DNA of 64,000 nt, from positions 1-64,000 of the forward strand of contig JBJTRI010000033.1 of assembly GCA_046076045.1 (NCBI GenBank), in the 5' to 3' direction. The DNA comes from JAIOPA01 sp046076045 (lineage in GTDB: Bacteria; Eisenbacteria; RBG-16-71-46). Each line of letters begins with the position of its first letter. Within the stretch, counting starts at the first letter, position 1. The translations under genes were made by a program, and so were the position numbers. Under the pieces are notes generated by a model. It ran no database searches. It was not told the DNA's origin and was given only the letters and a program-made list of their open reading frames with translations. This document shows, one piece after another, positions 26,496 to 34,558 of the stretch.

Positions 26496-27678
26496 CGGCG
26501 CGCGCTGGCGGGTCGCGTGCGACCGGTGCGAGGCGTCGGCCTGGACCGGGCCGGCGTCCGACGGGCACGACGTCTGGTGCGAGGCCTGTCAGGTCGCGCA
26601 CCACCTCGCGGCCGCACCCGGTGCGGGCACGCGCTGTCCGCGCTGCGACGCGCCGTTGCCCGCCGCACCGCGCTTCATCGAGGTGTGGGGGGCGCTCCAG
26701 CACCTCGATGCCGTGCTGGCGGCATGGGCGGGCGACCCCGCGCCGCTCGCGCGCCTGCTGCCCGAGCGGCCGCGGTTCGTGACCGACCTCGACCCGCCGC
26801 AGGCGCGGCCCGACGACCCCGCGCCGCTCGCGGACGCGATCGCCGCCTGCGCGCACGGCGACTTCCGCGCCGTGCCCGCGCCCGGCCCGGGCGACGACCC
26901 GCGCGCGCACGCGGCGTACGCCATCGCGTGCGAGCGCCTCGGCGACCCCGCACGCGCAGTGCTCGCGTGGGACGCCGTGCTCGCGGCCGGGGACGACGCT
27001 CGCGCGCGACTCGCGCGCGGTTCGCTGCACGCGCGCGCCGGACGGCTCGACGCCGCGCGTGCCGACCTCGCGCTCGCCGGTCCCGCCTTCCCCGCGCGAG
27101 GGGACCGCGCCGCGCTCGCGGTGCACGCCGCGGTCGCCGGCGCCGAGGCCGCGCCCGATCCGGGCCCGCTCGCTGCGGCGCGCGCCGAGGCGGGCGAGGC
27201 GTCGTCGTACTGGAGCGACCCCACCGTGGGGCGCTTGCTGTGGTCGTTGCTCGTCGAGCGCGCCGTCGCCCGCGTGGTCGAGGGTGGGCCCGACCCGCGC
27301 GATCGCGAGGCGTTGCGCGCGGCCGAGTCGGAGTTCGAGCACGCGACGTTCTGGGACCGCGCCATGCGCATCGTGGGCTGGGTGCGCGTCGGCGCGCTCG
27401 ATGAGGCCGCGCGCATCGCCGCTCCGCTCGCGCGCGACGGCGCTGCGGAACTGTTGGACGAGCCCGCGCTGCGCGGGCCTGCCCTCGCCTCGGTCGCGGC
27501 CGCGGTCACCATCGCCCGGGCGGGGATGGACGCCGGCGACCCGGTCTCGGCCCGGCACGCCCTCGCCGAGGCGCTGGCGCGCCAGGACCTGCAGCGGTTC
27601 CGCATCCCCTGCCTGCGCTGCGGGCGCGGGTCGGTGGGGTTGGATGAGACCGCCGACGGGCCCGACCCCGAGGACTGA
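26482..27678 (+). CDS. unknown protein with zinc ribbon and helical repeats
   Basis: I do not recognise a named family. Residues ~13-60 hold three Cys pairs (CDRC, CEAC, CPRC), likely a zinc ribbon. Residues ~130-330 are Ala-rich, probably TPR-like helices (AYAIACERLGDPARAVLAWDAVL). A final CLRCG near residue 383 could complete a second half-site. GTG 26482 inside the lptD end is the first plausible start; no strong ribosome-binding site is seen. No signal peptide. The context suggests coexpression with lptD, but the role is unknown. Confidence 0.65.
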   Translation: MASSSGARWRVACDRCEASAWTGPASDGHDVWCEACQVAHHLAAAPGAGTRCPRCDAPLPAAPRFIEVWGALQHLDAVLAAWAGDPAPLARLLPERPRFVTDLDPPQARPDDPAPLADAIAACAHGDFRAVPAPGPGDDPRAHAAYAIACERLGDPARAVLAWDAVLAAGDDARARLARGSLHARAGRLDAARADLALAGPAFPARGDRAALAVHAAVAGAEAAPDPGPLAAARAEAGEASSYWSDPTVGRLLWSLLVERAVARVVEGGPDPRDREALRAAESEFEHATFWDRAMRIVGWVRVGALDEAARIAAPLARDGAAELLDEPALRGPALASVAAAVTIARAGMDAGDPVSARHALAEALARQDLQRFRIPCLRCGRGSVGLDETADGPDPED

Positions 27679-27736
27679 CGGGACGGCAGGTCGGTCCGGT
27701 CCGCGTCAAGTGTGCGGTCGGGTCCTCGTCGCCCCG

Positions 27737-27766
27737 TGGACAATCGGCCGATACATCGGCCATGCT
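27737..27766 (+). promoter_or_regulatory. candidate promoter with dyad in the spacer (metal-responsive operator?)
   Basis: TGGACA (27737-27742) and CATGCT (27761-27766) are 18 bases apart. The spacer contains the palindrome ATCGGCCGAT (27743-27752) and an overlapping inverted repeat GGCCGA-TACA-TCGGCC (27746-27761). A dyad inside an over-long spacer is the arrangement used by MerR/CueR activators. The copper-efflux genes begin about 90 bases downstream. The boxes themselves are weak. Confidence 0.35.
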
Positions 27767-27853
27767 TGGCAGGCCCCGGCGGACCCGCCGGTGGGCATCG
27801 CACCGGCACGGTCCACGCGCGGCGATCGCGCGTTCACGGGGAAGGAGGACGCG

Positions 27854-28249
27854 ATGCGTTTCAGGCTGTCGTGGCGTCCGTCCGTGCTCGTGGCGCTCGC
27901 GCTCCTGGTGAGCGGGCAGTTCTGCATGCTCACGACCTGTCTGCCGCGCCTCGCGCGCGCCTCCGACACGGCCCACGCCTGCTGCCGCGCTTCGGGTCGC
28001 GGCGAGACGCCCGCGCCGGCGCCGACCGCGGCGCACACGATGCCGTGCGGCCAGCACCTCGTGACCTCCGACGCGCCGAGCGTGCCCGATGCGCCCGAGA
28101 CGAGCCTCGTGCTCGCCACGGTGCTCGAGGCGCCCCGCGTCCTCGCGTCGCCCGTCGCGGGCGTCGCGTTCGCCCGCGCCGACGGCGGTCCGCCGCCCGA
28201 GCACGGTCGCACCGCTCCCGCGGGACTGCGCGCCCCTCCGGCCGCCTGA
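27854..28249 (+). CDS. small secreted Cys/His-rich protein heading the copper-efflux genes
   Basis: A 131-residue protein with a signal-like hydrophobic segment (VLVALALLVSGQFCML). Metal-ligand-rich stretches follow (HACC around residue 40, HTMPCGQH around residue 60) and a Pro/Ala-rich tail. GGAGG stands at the right distance before ATG 27854. I know no named family. Its position immediately before the CusCBA-like genes and its Cys/His content suggest a periplasmic metal-binding or sensor role. That is inference. Confidence 0.65.
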   Translation: MRFRLSWRPSVLVALALLVSGQFCMLTTCLPRLARASDTAHACCRASGRGETPAPAPTAAHTMPCGQHLVTSDAPSVPDAPETSLVLATVLEAPRVLASPVAGVAFARADGGPPPEHGRTAPAGLRAPPAA

Positions 28250-28360
28250 TCCGTCCGCGGCCCGCTCCCGGGCTCGCTGCGGCGCCGCGCGTGTGCGCGG
28301 CGTGTGCGTGACCGGCGCGCTCGCGCGCCACCGACCCCCGCACCCAACCGGAGTGTCCGC

Positions 28361-29695
28361 ATGTCCCGAATCCTTCCCATGACGCCGTGGTCGTTCGTGG
28401 TCGCCGCTGCGCTCGCGGTCGGCGCCACGTGCGCCTCGGCCGCCACGGCGCCCACGCTCGACCTCGAGCGCGCGCTCGCCGAGGTCGCAGCGCAGGACCC
28501 GCTGCTGCAGGCCCAGCGCCACGAGGTCACGGCCGCGCGTGCCCGTGCGGTGCGCGCCGGTGCGGGCGAGGCCCCCATGCTGGAGTTCATGCTCGAGAAC
28601 GTGCCTGTAGGCGGCGGCTTCGACATGGACGAGATGACCATGCGCACGGTGGGCGTGCAGCAGCGCCTCGGGGTGAACGGTGCGCGCGGCTACGCGCGCC
28701 GTGCCGCGCAGCACGAGGCGCGCGCCCGCGAGGCGCGCGTGGACGACACGCGTTGGCAGCGGCTCGCCGCCGCGTGGGAGGCGTACGCCGACGCGTACCA
28801 CTCGGCCGAGCGCGCCGCCGCGGCCCGCGAGCATCGTGCGATCATGCAGCGCATGGCGGGCGCGGCCCGGGCGCGCTACGAGTCGGGGCGCGGCCGGTTC
28901 GAGGACCTGCTGCGGGTCGAGGCCGAGCGCGCGCGCATCGAGGCCGATGCGGTGACGTTCGAGTCCGAGGAACTCGCCGCGCGGGCGCGACTCGCGCAGT
29001 TGCGCGGGCTCGGGGGGGACGGCGCGAGCGAGGTGCTCGCCGCCCCGAATGGAGCGCTCGCGCCCGACAGTGCGGCCGGTTGGGCGGGTGCGGTGGCGGG
29101 TCATCCGCGCGTCGCGATGGCCGGTCACCTCGAGCGTTCGCGGCGCGACGCCGCGAGTTCGATGCGCCGCATGGCGTGGCCCGACCTCACGCTGCGCGCC
29201 TCCTACGGCTACCGCGGCACGCTCCACGAGGGACTGCACGACCTCGACGACATGTGGAGTGCGGGCGTGGCGGTGATGCTGCCGGTCGGCTTCGGCTCGC
29301 GCGAGGGCGCCGAGGCGCGCGAGATGGACGCCATGGCCGACGCCGCGCTCGCCGAGCGCCGCGCCGAGGCCCTGGCGCTCGAGCGCGAGATGCGCGCGCT
29401 CCGGCTCGAGGCGCGCGCCGCGGCGCGCACCGCGACCCTGCTCGCCGACACCGTGGCGGTCGCCGACCGCAAGGCGCTGGCCGCCGCGTGGAGCGCGTAC
29501 GAGACGGGTGCCACCGACCTCGCCGGCGTGTTCGAGGCGGCGCATGCGTTGTACACCGAGGAGATCGACGTGACGCGCGCGCGGCAGGCCCACGCGCGCG
29601 CATTGGCCCGGCTGCTCGCGATCACCGCGGACGGCTCGTTGGTGGGGGTGCGCGTGCCGGTCGCGGACGCGCCGAGCGGGAGGGATGCGCGATGA
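28361..29695 (+). CDS. cusC: outer-membrane efflux protein, TolC/CusC family
   Basis: Outer-membrane channel of a tripartite heavy-metal exporter. The 444 residues contain a signal peptide (FVVAAALAVGATCASA) and the two long heptad-rich coiled-coil hairpins of the family (LERALAEVAAQDPLLQAQRHEV and again after residue 220). The central segment has a Met/Asp-rich patch FDMDEMTM. The gene overlaps the adaptor gene by ATGA, giving the order outer channel-adaptor-pump. CusC-like by context; the substrate is inferred from the neighbours. Confidence 0.85.
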   Translation: MSRILPMTPWSFVVAAALAVGATCASAATAPTLDLERALAEVAAQDPLLQAQRHEVTAARARAVRAGAGEAPMLEFMLENVPVGGGFDMDEMTMRTVGVQQRLGVNGARGYARRAAQHEARAREARVDDTRWQRLAAAWEAYADAYHSAERAAAAREHRAIMQRMAGAARARYESGRGRFEDLLRVEAERARIEADAVTFESEELAARARLAQLRGLGGDGASEVLAAPNGALAPDSAAGWAGAVAGHPRVAMAGHLERSRRDAASSMRRMAWPDLTLRASYGYRGTLHEGLHDLDDMWSAGVAVMLPVGFGSREGAEAREMDAMADAALAERRAEALALEREMRALRLEARAAARTATLLADTVAVADRKALAAAWSAYETGATDLAGVFEAAHALYTEEIDVTRARQAHARALARLLAITADGSLVGVRVPVADAPSGRDAR

Positions 29696-31056
29696 GTGAC
29701 GATCTCGAGCGGAACGATGCGCCGGGGCAGCCCCCGGCGGGTGCGGCGTTCATGAACGCGGTGCGCTGGGGCATGTTCGGCGTACTCGCGCTGTTGGCGG
29801 TGATCTCGATCGCGAGCTGGGTCGCGTGGCGGGTCGAGGAGGGGCGGCTGGCCAAGGGCGGCGCCACGGCCGAGCGCACCTCGGTGTGGCTGTGCCCCAT
29901 GCACCCCAGCTACACGAGCGACAAGCCGGGCGAGTGTCCGATCTGCAACATGAACTTCGAGCCCGCGCCCGAGTCCGAGGGGCCGGTCGCCGAGGTCGAG
30001 GGCGGCGTCCCGGGTCTGGTCGCGGTGACCGTGCCGGCCGAGCGCACGCAGCTCATCGGCGTGCGGCTCGCGCGCGTCGAGCGCTCGTCGCTCGGGGCGG
30101 GAGCGCCGCTCATCGGGTTCGTCGCGCCGGACGAGACGCGTCTGCGCCGCGTCCAGTTGCGCGTCTCGGGCTGGGTGCAGTCGGTCGCCATGGACCGCAC
30201 CGGCGAGACCGTGCGCGCAGGCCAGCCCATGCTTTCGTTGTACAGCCCCGAGCTCGTGCAGAGCGAGCAGGAGTACCTGATCGCGATGGGCGAGGGCGAG
30301 GGGGGCGCGGGGCACGACGCGGGCGCGCACGACGCGGCGCGCGAGCGCCTGCGCCGGCTCGGGGTGCCCGACGACGAGGTCGAGCGTCTCGAGCGCGAGC
30401 GCAAGCCGTCGTCACGCCTCACGCTGCGTTCGCCGGTCACCGGCACGGTGCTCGAGCGCAACGTGGTCGAGGGTCAGTACGTGGGCGCCGACACGCCGTT
30501 GTTCACGGTCGCCGACCTCACGCGCATCTGGGTGCTCGTGGACCTGTACGAGATGGACCTCGGGCGCGTGCGCGTGGGCGATCGGGCGCGCTTCACCGCC
30601 GACGCGCTGCCCGGCCGCACGTTCGAGGCGGCGATCGACTTCGTGTACCCCACCGTCTCCAGCGAGACGCGCACGCTCAAGGCGCGCCTGTCGCTCGCCA
30701 ACCCGGACGGGTTGCTGCGCCCCGGCATGTACGGTCAGGTCGAGGTCGCGAACCGCGCCGCGACGACCGCGCTCGTGGTCCCGTCCGAGGCCGTGGTCAA
30801 CACCGGCGACGTCTCGTACGTGTTCCTCGCGCGCGGTGACGGACGCTTCGAGCCGCGCCGGGTGTGGACCGGGCGCGGCGACGGCGACCGCATCACCGTG
30901 CTGCGCGGGCTCGCCGCCGGCGACACCGTGGTCGCGAGCGCGTCGTTCCTGATCGACTCCGAGAGCCGACTCAAGGCGGCCATCGCCGGCATCGGCGGGG
31001 CCTCGTCCGCGAAGCCGGGTGCCGCGCCGTCCGCGGCCAAGCCGGCTCGTCCGTGA
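29692..31056 (+). CDS. cusB: RND efflux periplasmic adaptor with heavy-metal-binding domain (CusB-like)
   Basis: The 454-residue adaptor links pump and outer-membrane channel. One N-terminal membrane anchor (about 22-45) is followed by a small heavy-metal-binding domain at ~64-90 with CPMHP and CPICNMNF ligands. Then come the barrel-sandwich, alpha-hairpin and beta-barrel domains (LRRVQLRVSGWVQ, then SPVTGTVLERNVVEGQYV). The Cys/Met/His motif is typical of Cu(I)/Ag(I) CusB proteins. It overlaps cusC and lies 7 bases before cusA. Confidence 0.9.
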   Translation: MSDDLERNDAPGQPPAGAAFMNAVRWGMFGVLALLAVISIASWVAWRVEEGRLAKGGATAERTSVWLCPMHPSYTSDKPGECPICNMNFEPAPESEGPVAEVEGGVPGLVAVTVPAERTQLIGVRLARVERSSLGAGAPLIGFVAPDETRLRRVQLRVSGWVQSVAMDRTGETVRAGQPMLSLYSPELVQSEQEYLIAMGEGEGGAGHDAGAHDAARERLRRLGVPDDEVERLERERKPSSRLTLRSPVTGTVLERNVVEGQYVGADTPLFTVADLTRIWVLVDLYEMDLGRVRVGDRARFTADALPGRTFEAAIDFVYPTVSSETRTLKARLSLANPDGLLRPGMYGQVEVANRAATTALVVPSEAVVNTGDVSYVFLARGDGRFEPRRVWTGRGDGDRITVLRGLAAGDTVVASASFLIDSESRLKAAIAGIGGASSAKPGAAPSAAKPARP

Positions 31057-31063
31057 GGCCCCG

Positions 31064-34000
31064 ATGATCGCGCGACTCATCGAATGGTGCGCCACCCGGC
31101 GCACGCTCGTGGTGGTGCTGTCCATGGTGGCGTTCGTGGGATCCCTGCTCGTCATGCGCAAGGTCCCGCTCGACGCCATCCCCGACCTCTCCGATCCGCA
31201 GGTCATCGTGTTCACGGAGTGGATGGGCCGCAGCCCCGACCTCGTCGAGGACCAAGTCACGTACCCGATCGTCTCGAGCCTGCTCGCCGCGCCCAAGGTG
31301 GCGGCGGTGCGCGGGCAGAGCATGTTCGGGATGAGCTTCATCTACGTCATCTTCGAGGAGGGCACCGACCCGTACTGGGCGCGCAGTCGCGTGCTCGAGT
31401 ACCTGAGCACCATCCGCACGCAGCTGCCGCAGGGCGTCGCGCCGCAGCTCGGCCCCGACGCCTCGGCCGTGGGCTGGGTGTACCAGTACGTGCTCGAGGA
31501 TCGGAGCGGCAAGCACGACCTCGCCGAGCTGCGCGCGTTCCAGGACTTCCACCTGCGCTACGCGCTCGCCAGCGTGCCGGGGGTGGCCGAGGTGGCCTCG
31601 GTCGGCGGCTACGAGCGCCAGTACCAGGTCGAGGTGGACCCGGCGCGGCTGCACGCGCACGGCCTGTCGGTGGCCGACGTCACCGCCGCGCTGCGTCGCA
31701 GCAACCGCGAGGTCGGTGGCCGCGTCATCGAGATGTCGGGGCGCGAGTACTTCGTGCGCGGGCGCGGCTACATCCGCTCGCTCGACGACCTGCGCCGCGT
31801 CTCGGTCGGCGTGGACCGCCGCACCGGCACGCCCATCCGCATCGCCGACGTCGGTCGCGTGTCGTTCGGTCCCGACATCCGGCGCGGCGTCGCCGAACTG
31901 GACGGCGTCGGCGAGGCGGTGGGCGGCACCATCGTGATGCGCTACGGCGAGAACGCCGCCGACGTCATCGCGCGCGTCCAGCGCAAGATCGACGAGCTGC
32001 GCCCCTCGTTCCCGGAGGGCGTGCGCTTGCGCACGGTGTACGACCGCTCGTCGCTCATCCACCGCGCCATCGACACGCTCAAGCACACGCTGATCGAGGA
32101 GGCCGTCGTCGTGAGCCTCGTCATCTTCGTGTTCCTGCTCCACCTGCGCAGCACGCTGGTGCCGGTGCTCACCCTGCCGGTGGCGGTCGCGCTCGCGTTC
32201 CTGCCCATGGCGTGGCTGCGCATCGACTCCAACATCATGAGCCTCGGCGGCATCGCGATCGCCATCGGCGCCATGGTGGACGCCGCCATCGTGCTGGTCG
32301 AGAACGCGCACAAGCACCTCGAGCAGGCCAGGCCCGGGGACGACCGCAAGCGCATCGTGATCGAGGCGGCGAAGGAGGTCGGGCCCCCCATCTTCTTCTC
32401 GCTGCTCGTGATCACCGTGTCGTTCCTGCCCATCTTCGCGCTCAACGGTCAGGCCGGCCGGTTGTTCAGCTCGTTGGCGTGGACGAAGACGTTCGCCATG
32501 GGCTTCGCCGCGCTCGTCTCGGTGACGCTGGCGCCCGCCCTCATGACGTTCTTCGTGCGCGGACGCGTGCGTGCCGAGCGCGACCATCCGGTCTCGCGCG
32601 CCCTCATCGCGGTCTACCAGCCGTTCGTGTGGGTCGCGCTCCGCAACCCGCGCACCACCATCGCGCTCGGGCTGGCGGCGGTGCTGTCGGCGGTGCCCAT
32701 GGCCGCGCGGCTCGGGCACGAGTTCATGCCGCCCCTGCAGGAGGGCGACATCCTCTACATGCCGACCACGTTCCCGAACCTCTCGATCGAGGAGGCCAAG
32801 CGCAGCCTGCAGATCCAGGACCAGCTCATCCAGCGCTTCCCCGAGGTCGAGCGCGTCTTCGGCAAGGCGGGGCGCGCCAACACCGCCACCGACCCGGCGC
32901 CGCTGTCGATGGCCGAGACGGTCGTGAAGCTGAAGCCGCGCGACCAGTGGCGCATGGTCGAGACGCGGCGGTGGTGGAGCGGGCGCGTGCCGGCGTGGAC
33001 CGAACCCGCGCTGCGCGTGGTGTGGCCCGACCGGCATCGCATGACCTACGACGAGCTCGTCGCCGAACTCGACCGCACCGTGCGCCTGCCCGGGTGGACG
33101 AACGCCTGGACGATGCCCATCAATACGCGCATCGACATGCTCTCGACCGGCGTGCGCACCCCGATCGGCGTCAAGGTGTTCGGCCCCGACCTCGACGTGA
33201 TCGAGCGCATCGGCGTGGACCTGGAGCACGCGCTCGCGGCCGTACCGCACACGCGCAGCGTGTACTCCGACCGCAACACGGGCGGGCTGTACGTGGACAT
33301 CGTGCCCGACCGCGAGGCGCTGGCGCGCTACGGGTTGTCGCTCGGCGACGTGCAGGACGTGGTCGAGGCCGCGATCGGTGGCGAGCCGATCGAGGTCACG
33401 GTCGAGGGCCGCGAGCGCTTCACCATCAACGTGCGCTACCCGGCGGCGCTGCGGCAGGACGTCGAGCGCCTGCGTCAGGTCCTCGTGCCGCTGCATCGCG
33501 GCGCACGCTCGGGGCCCGCGGGCGCCATGGACGACGGCATGGGAGCGGATGCCCCGGGGACGCTCGACGCCGCGCTGCTGCTGGCCTCGAACGGGCTGTC
33601 CGACATGGGGGATGCCATGCCCGGCATGGGCGGCGCGTCGCGCCCGGCCAGCGGTGCGAGCGGCGGCATGCCCGGCATGGGCGGTCGCGGTCTCGCGACG
33701 GGTTCGCCGAGCGGTTCGCCGTCCGCCAGCCCCGCGCCCGCGGTCTCGCTCGAGCGCTGGGCGACCTCGGGCGGCGCGTACGTGCCGCTCGGGCAGGTCG
33801 CGCACATCGAGGTCTCGAGCGGACCGCCCATGATCCGCGACGAGGCCGGCATGCTGGTGGGCTACGTGTACGTGGACATGGACGCCGGCCGCCGCGACAT
33901 CGGGCACTACGTCGAGGACGCCAAGCGCGCGGTCGCGCGCAGCGTCACGCTGCCGCCCGGCTACTTCCTCAAGTGGACCGGGCAGTACGAGTTGCTCGAG

Positions 34001-34555
34001 CAGATGCAGGCGCGCATGCGCTGGCTCGTGCCGCTCACGCTGCTGCTCATCGTGCTCCTGCTCTACGCGCACTTCGGGCGCCTCGTGCCGGTGCTCATCG
34101 TGCTGTGCTCGGTGCCGTTCTCGCTCGTCGGCAGCGTCTGGCTCATCACCGCGCTCGGCTACCACCTGTCCACCGCGGTCTGGGTCGGGTTCATCGCGCT
34201 GGTCGGGCTCGCCACGCAGACCGGTGTCGTCATGGTGGTGTACCTCGACTCGGCCTACGAGCGCGCCAGGCGCGAGGGCCGCATCCACGGCTACGACGAC
34301 ATCGTCGCCGCCGTCATCGAGGGCTCGGTGCAGCGCGTGCGGCCCAAGCTCATGACCGTCGCCACCACGCTCATCGGTCTGTTGCCGCTGCTGTGGTCGG
34401 ACGGTGCCGGGGCCGACGTCATGAAGCGCGTCGCCGCGCCCATGGTGGGCGGCCTGCTCACCTCGGCGTTCCTGACGCTCGAGATCATCCCGGTCGTGTA
34501 CGCGTGGTGGCGCCACCGCGAGTGGCGACGCGAGACCGCGCGTGCGAGGGTCTGA
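31064..34555 (+). CDS. cusA: CusA/CzcA-family heavy-metal RND pump with Met-rich insert
   Basis: The 1163-residue inner-membrane proton antiporter of a Cu/Ag exporter. Family landmarks: start MIARLIEWCATRRTLVV, DLSDPQVIV, GRSPDLVEDQVTYP, and paired transmembrane bundles around 340-545 and 975-1150. E. coli CusA has 1047 residues. The excess is concentrated at residues ~806-900, a Gly/Met/Ser-rich insert with seven Met (GAMDDGMG, DAMPGMGG, GGMPGMGG) placed just before the YVPLGQVAHIEV strand. It may be an extra periplasmic Cu(I) site. It begins 7 bases after cusB. Confidence 0.92.
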   Translation: MIARLIEWCATRRTLVVVLSMVAFVGSLLVMRKVPLDAIPDLSDPQVIVFTEWMGRSPDLVEDQVTYPIVSSLLAAPKVAAVRGQSMFGMSFIYVIFEEGTDPYWARSRVLEYLSTIRTQLPQGVAPQLGPDASAVGWVYQYVLEDRSGKHDLAELRAFQDFHLRYALASVPGVAEVASVGGYERQYQVEVDPARLHAHGLSVADVTAALRRSNREVGGRVIEMSGREYFVRGRGYIRSLDDLRRVSVGVDRRTGTPIRIADVGRVSFGPDIRRGVAELDGVGEAVGGTIVMRYGENAADVIARVQRKIDELRPSFPEGVRLRTVYDRSSLIHRAIDTLKHTLIEEAVVVSLVIFVFLLHLRSTLVPVLTLPVAVALAFLPMAWLRIDSNIMSLGGIAIAIGAMVDAAIVLVENAHKHLEQARPGDDRKRIVIEAAKEVGPPIFFSLLVITVSFLPIFALNGQAGRLFSSLAWTKTFAMGFAALVSVTLAPALMTFFVRGRVRAERDHPVSRALIAVYQPFVWVALRNPRTTIALGLAAVLSAVPMAARLGHEFMPPLQEGDILYMPTTFPNLSIEEAKRSLQIQDQLIQRFPEVERVFGKAGRANTATDPAPLSMAETVVKLKPRDQWRMVETRRWWSGRVPAWTEPALRVVWPDRHRMTYDELVAELDRTVRLPGWTNAWTMPINTRIDMLSTGVRTPIGVKVFGPDLDVIERIGVDLEHALAAVPHTRSVYSDRNTGGLYVDIVPDREALARYGLSLGDVQDVVEAAIGGEPIEVTVEGRERFTINVRYPAALRQDVERLRQVLVPLHRGARSGPAGAMDDGMGADAPGTLDAALLLASNGLSDMGDAMPGMGGASRPASGASGGMPGMGGRGLATGSPSGSPSASPAPAVSLERWATSGGAYVPLGQVAHIEVSSGPPMIRDEAGMLVGYVYVDMDAGRRDIGHYVEDAKRAVARSVTLPPGYFLKWTGQYELLEQMQARMRWLVPLTLLLIVLLLYAHFGRLVPVLIVLCSVPFSLVGSVWLITALGYHLSTAVWVGFIALVGLATQTGVVMVVYLDSAYERARREGRIHGYDDIVAAVIEGSVQRVRPKLMTVATTLIGLLPLLWSDGAGADVMKRVAAPMVGGLLTSAFLTLEIIPVVYAWWRHREWRRETARARV

Positions 34556-34558
34556 GGC

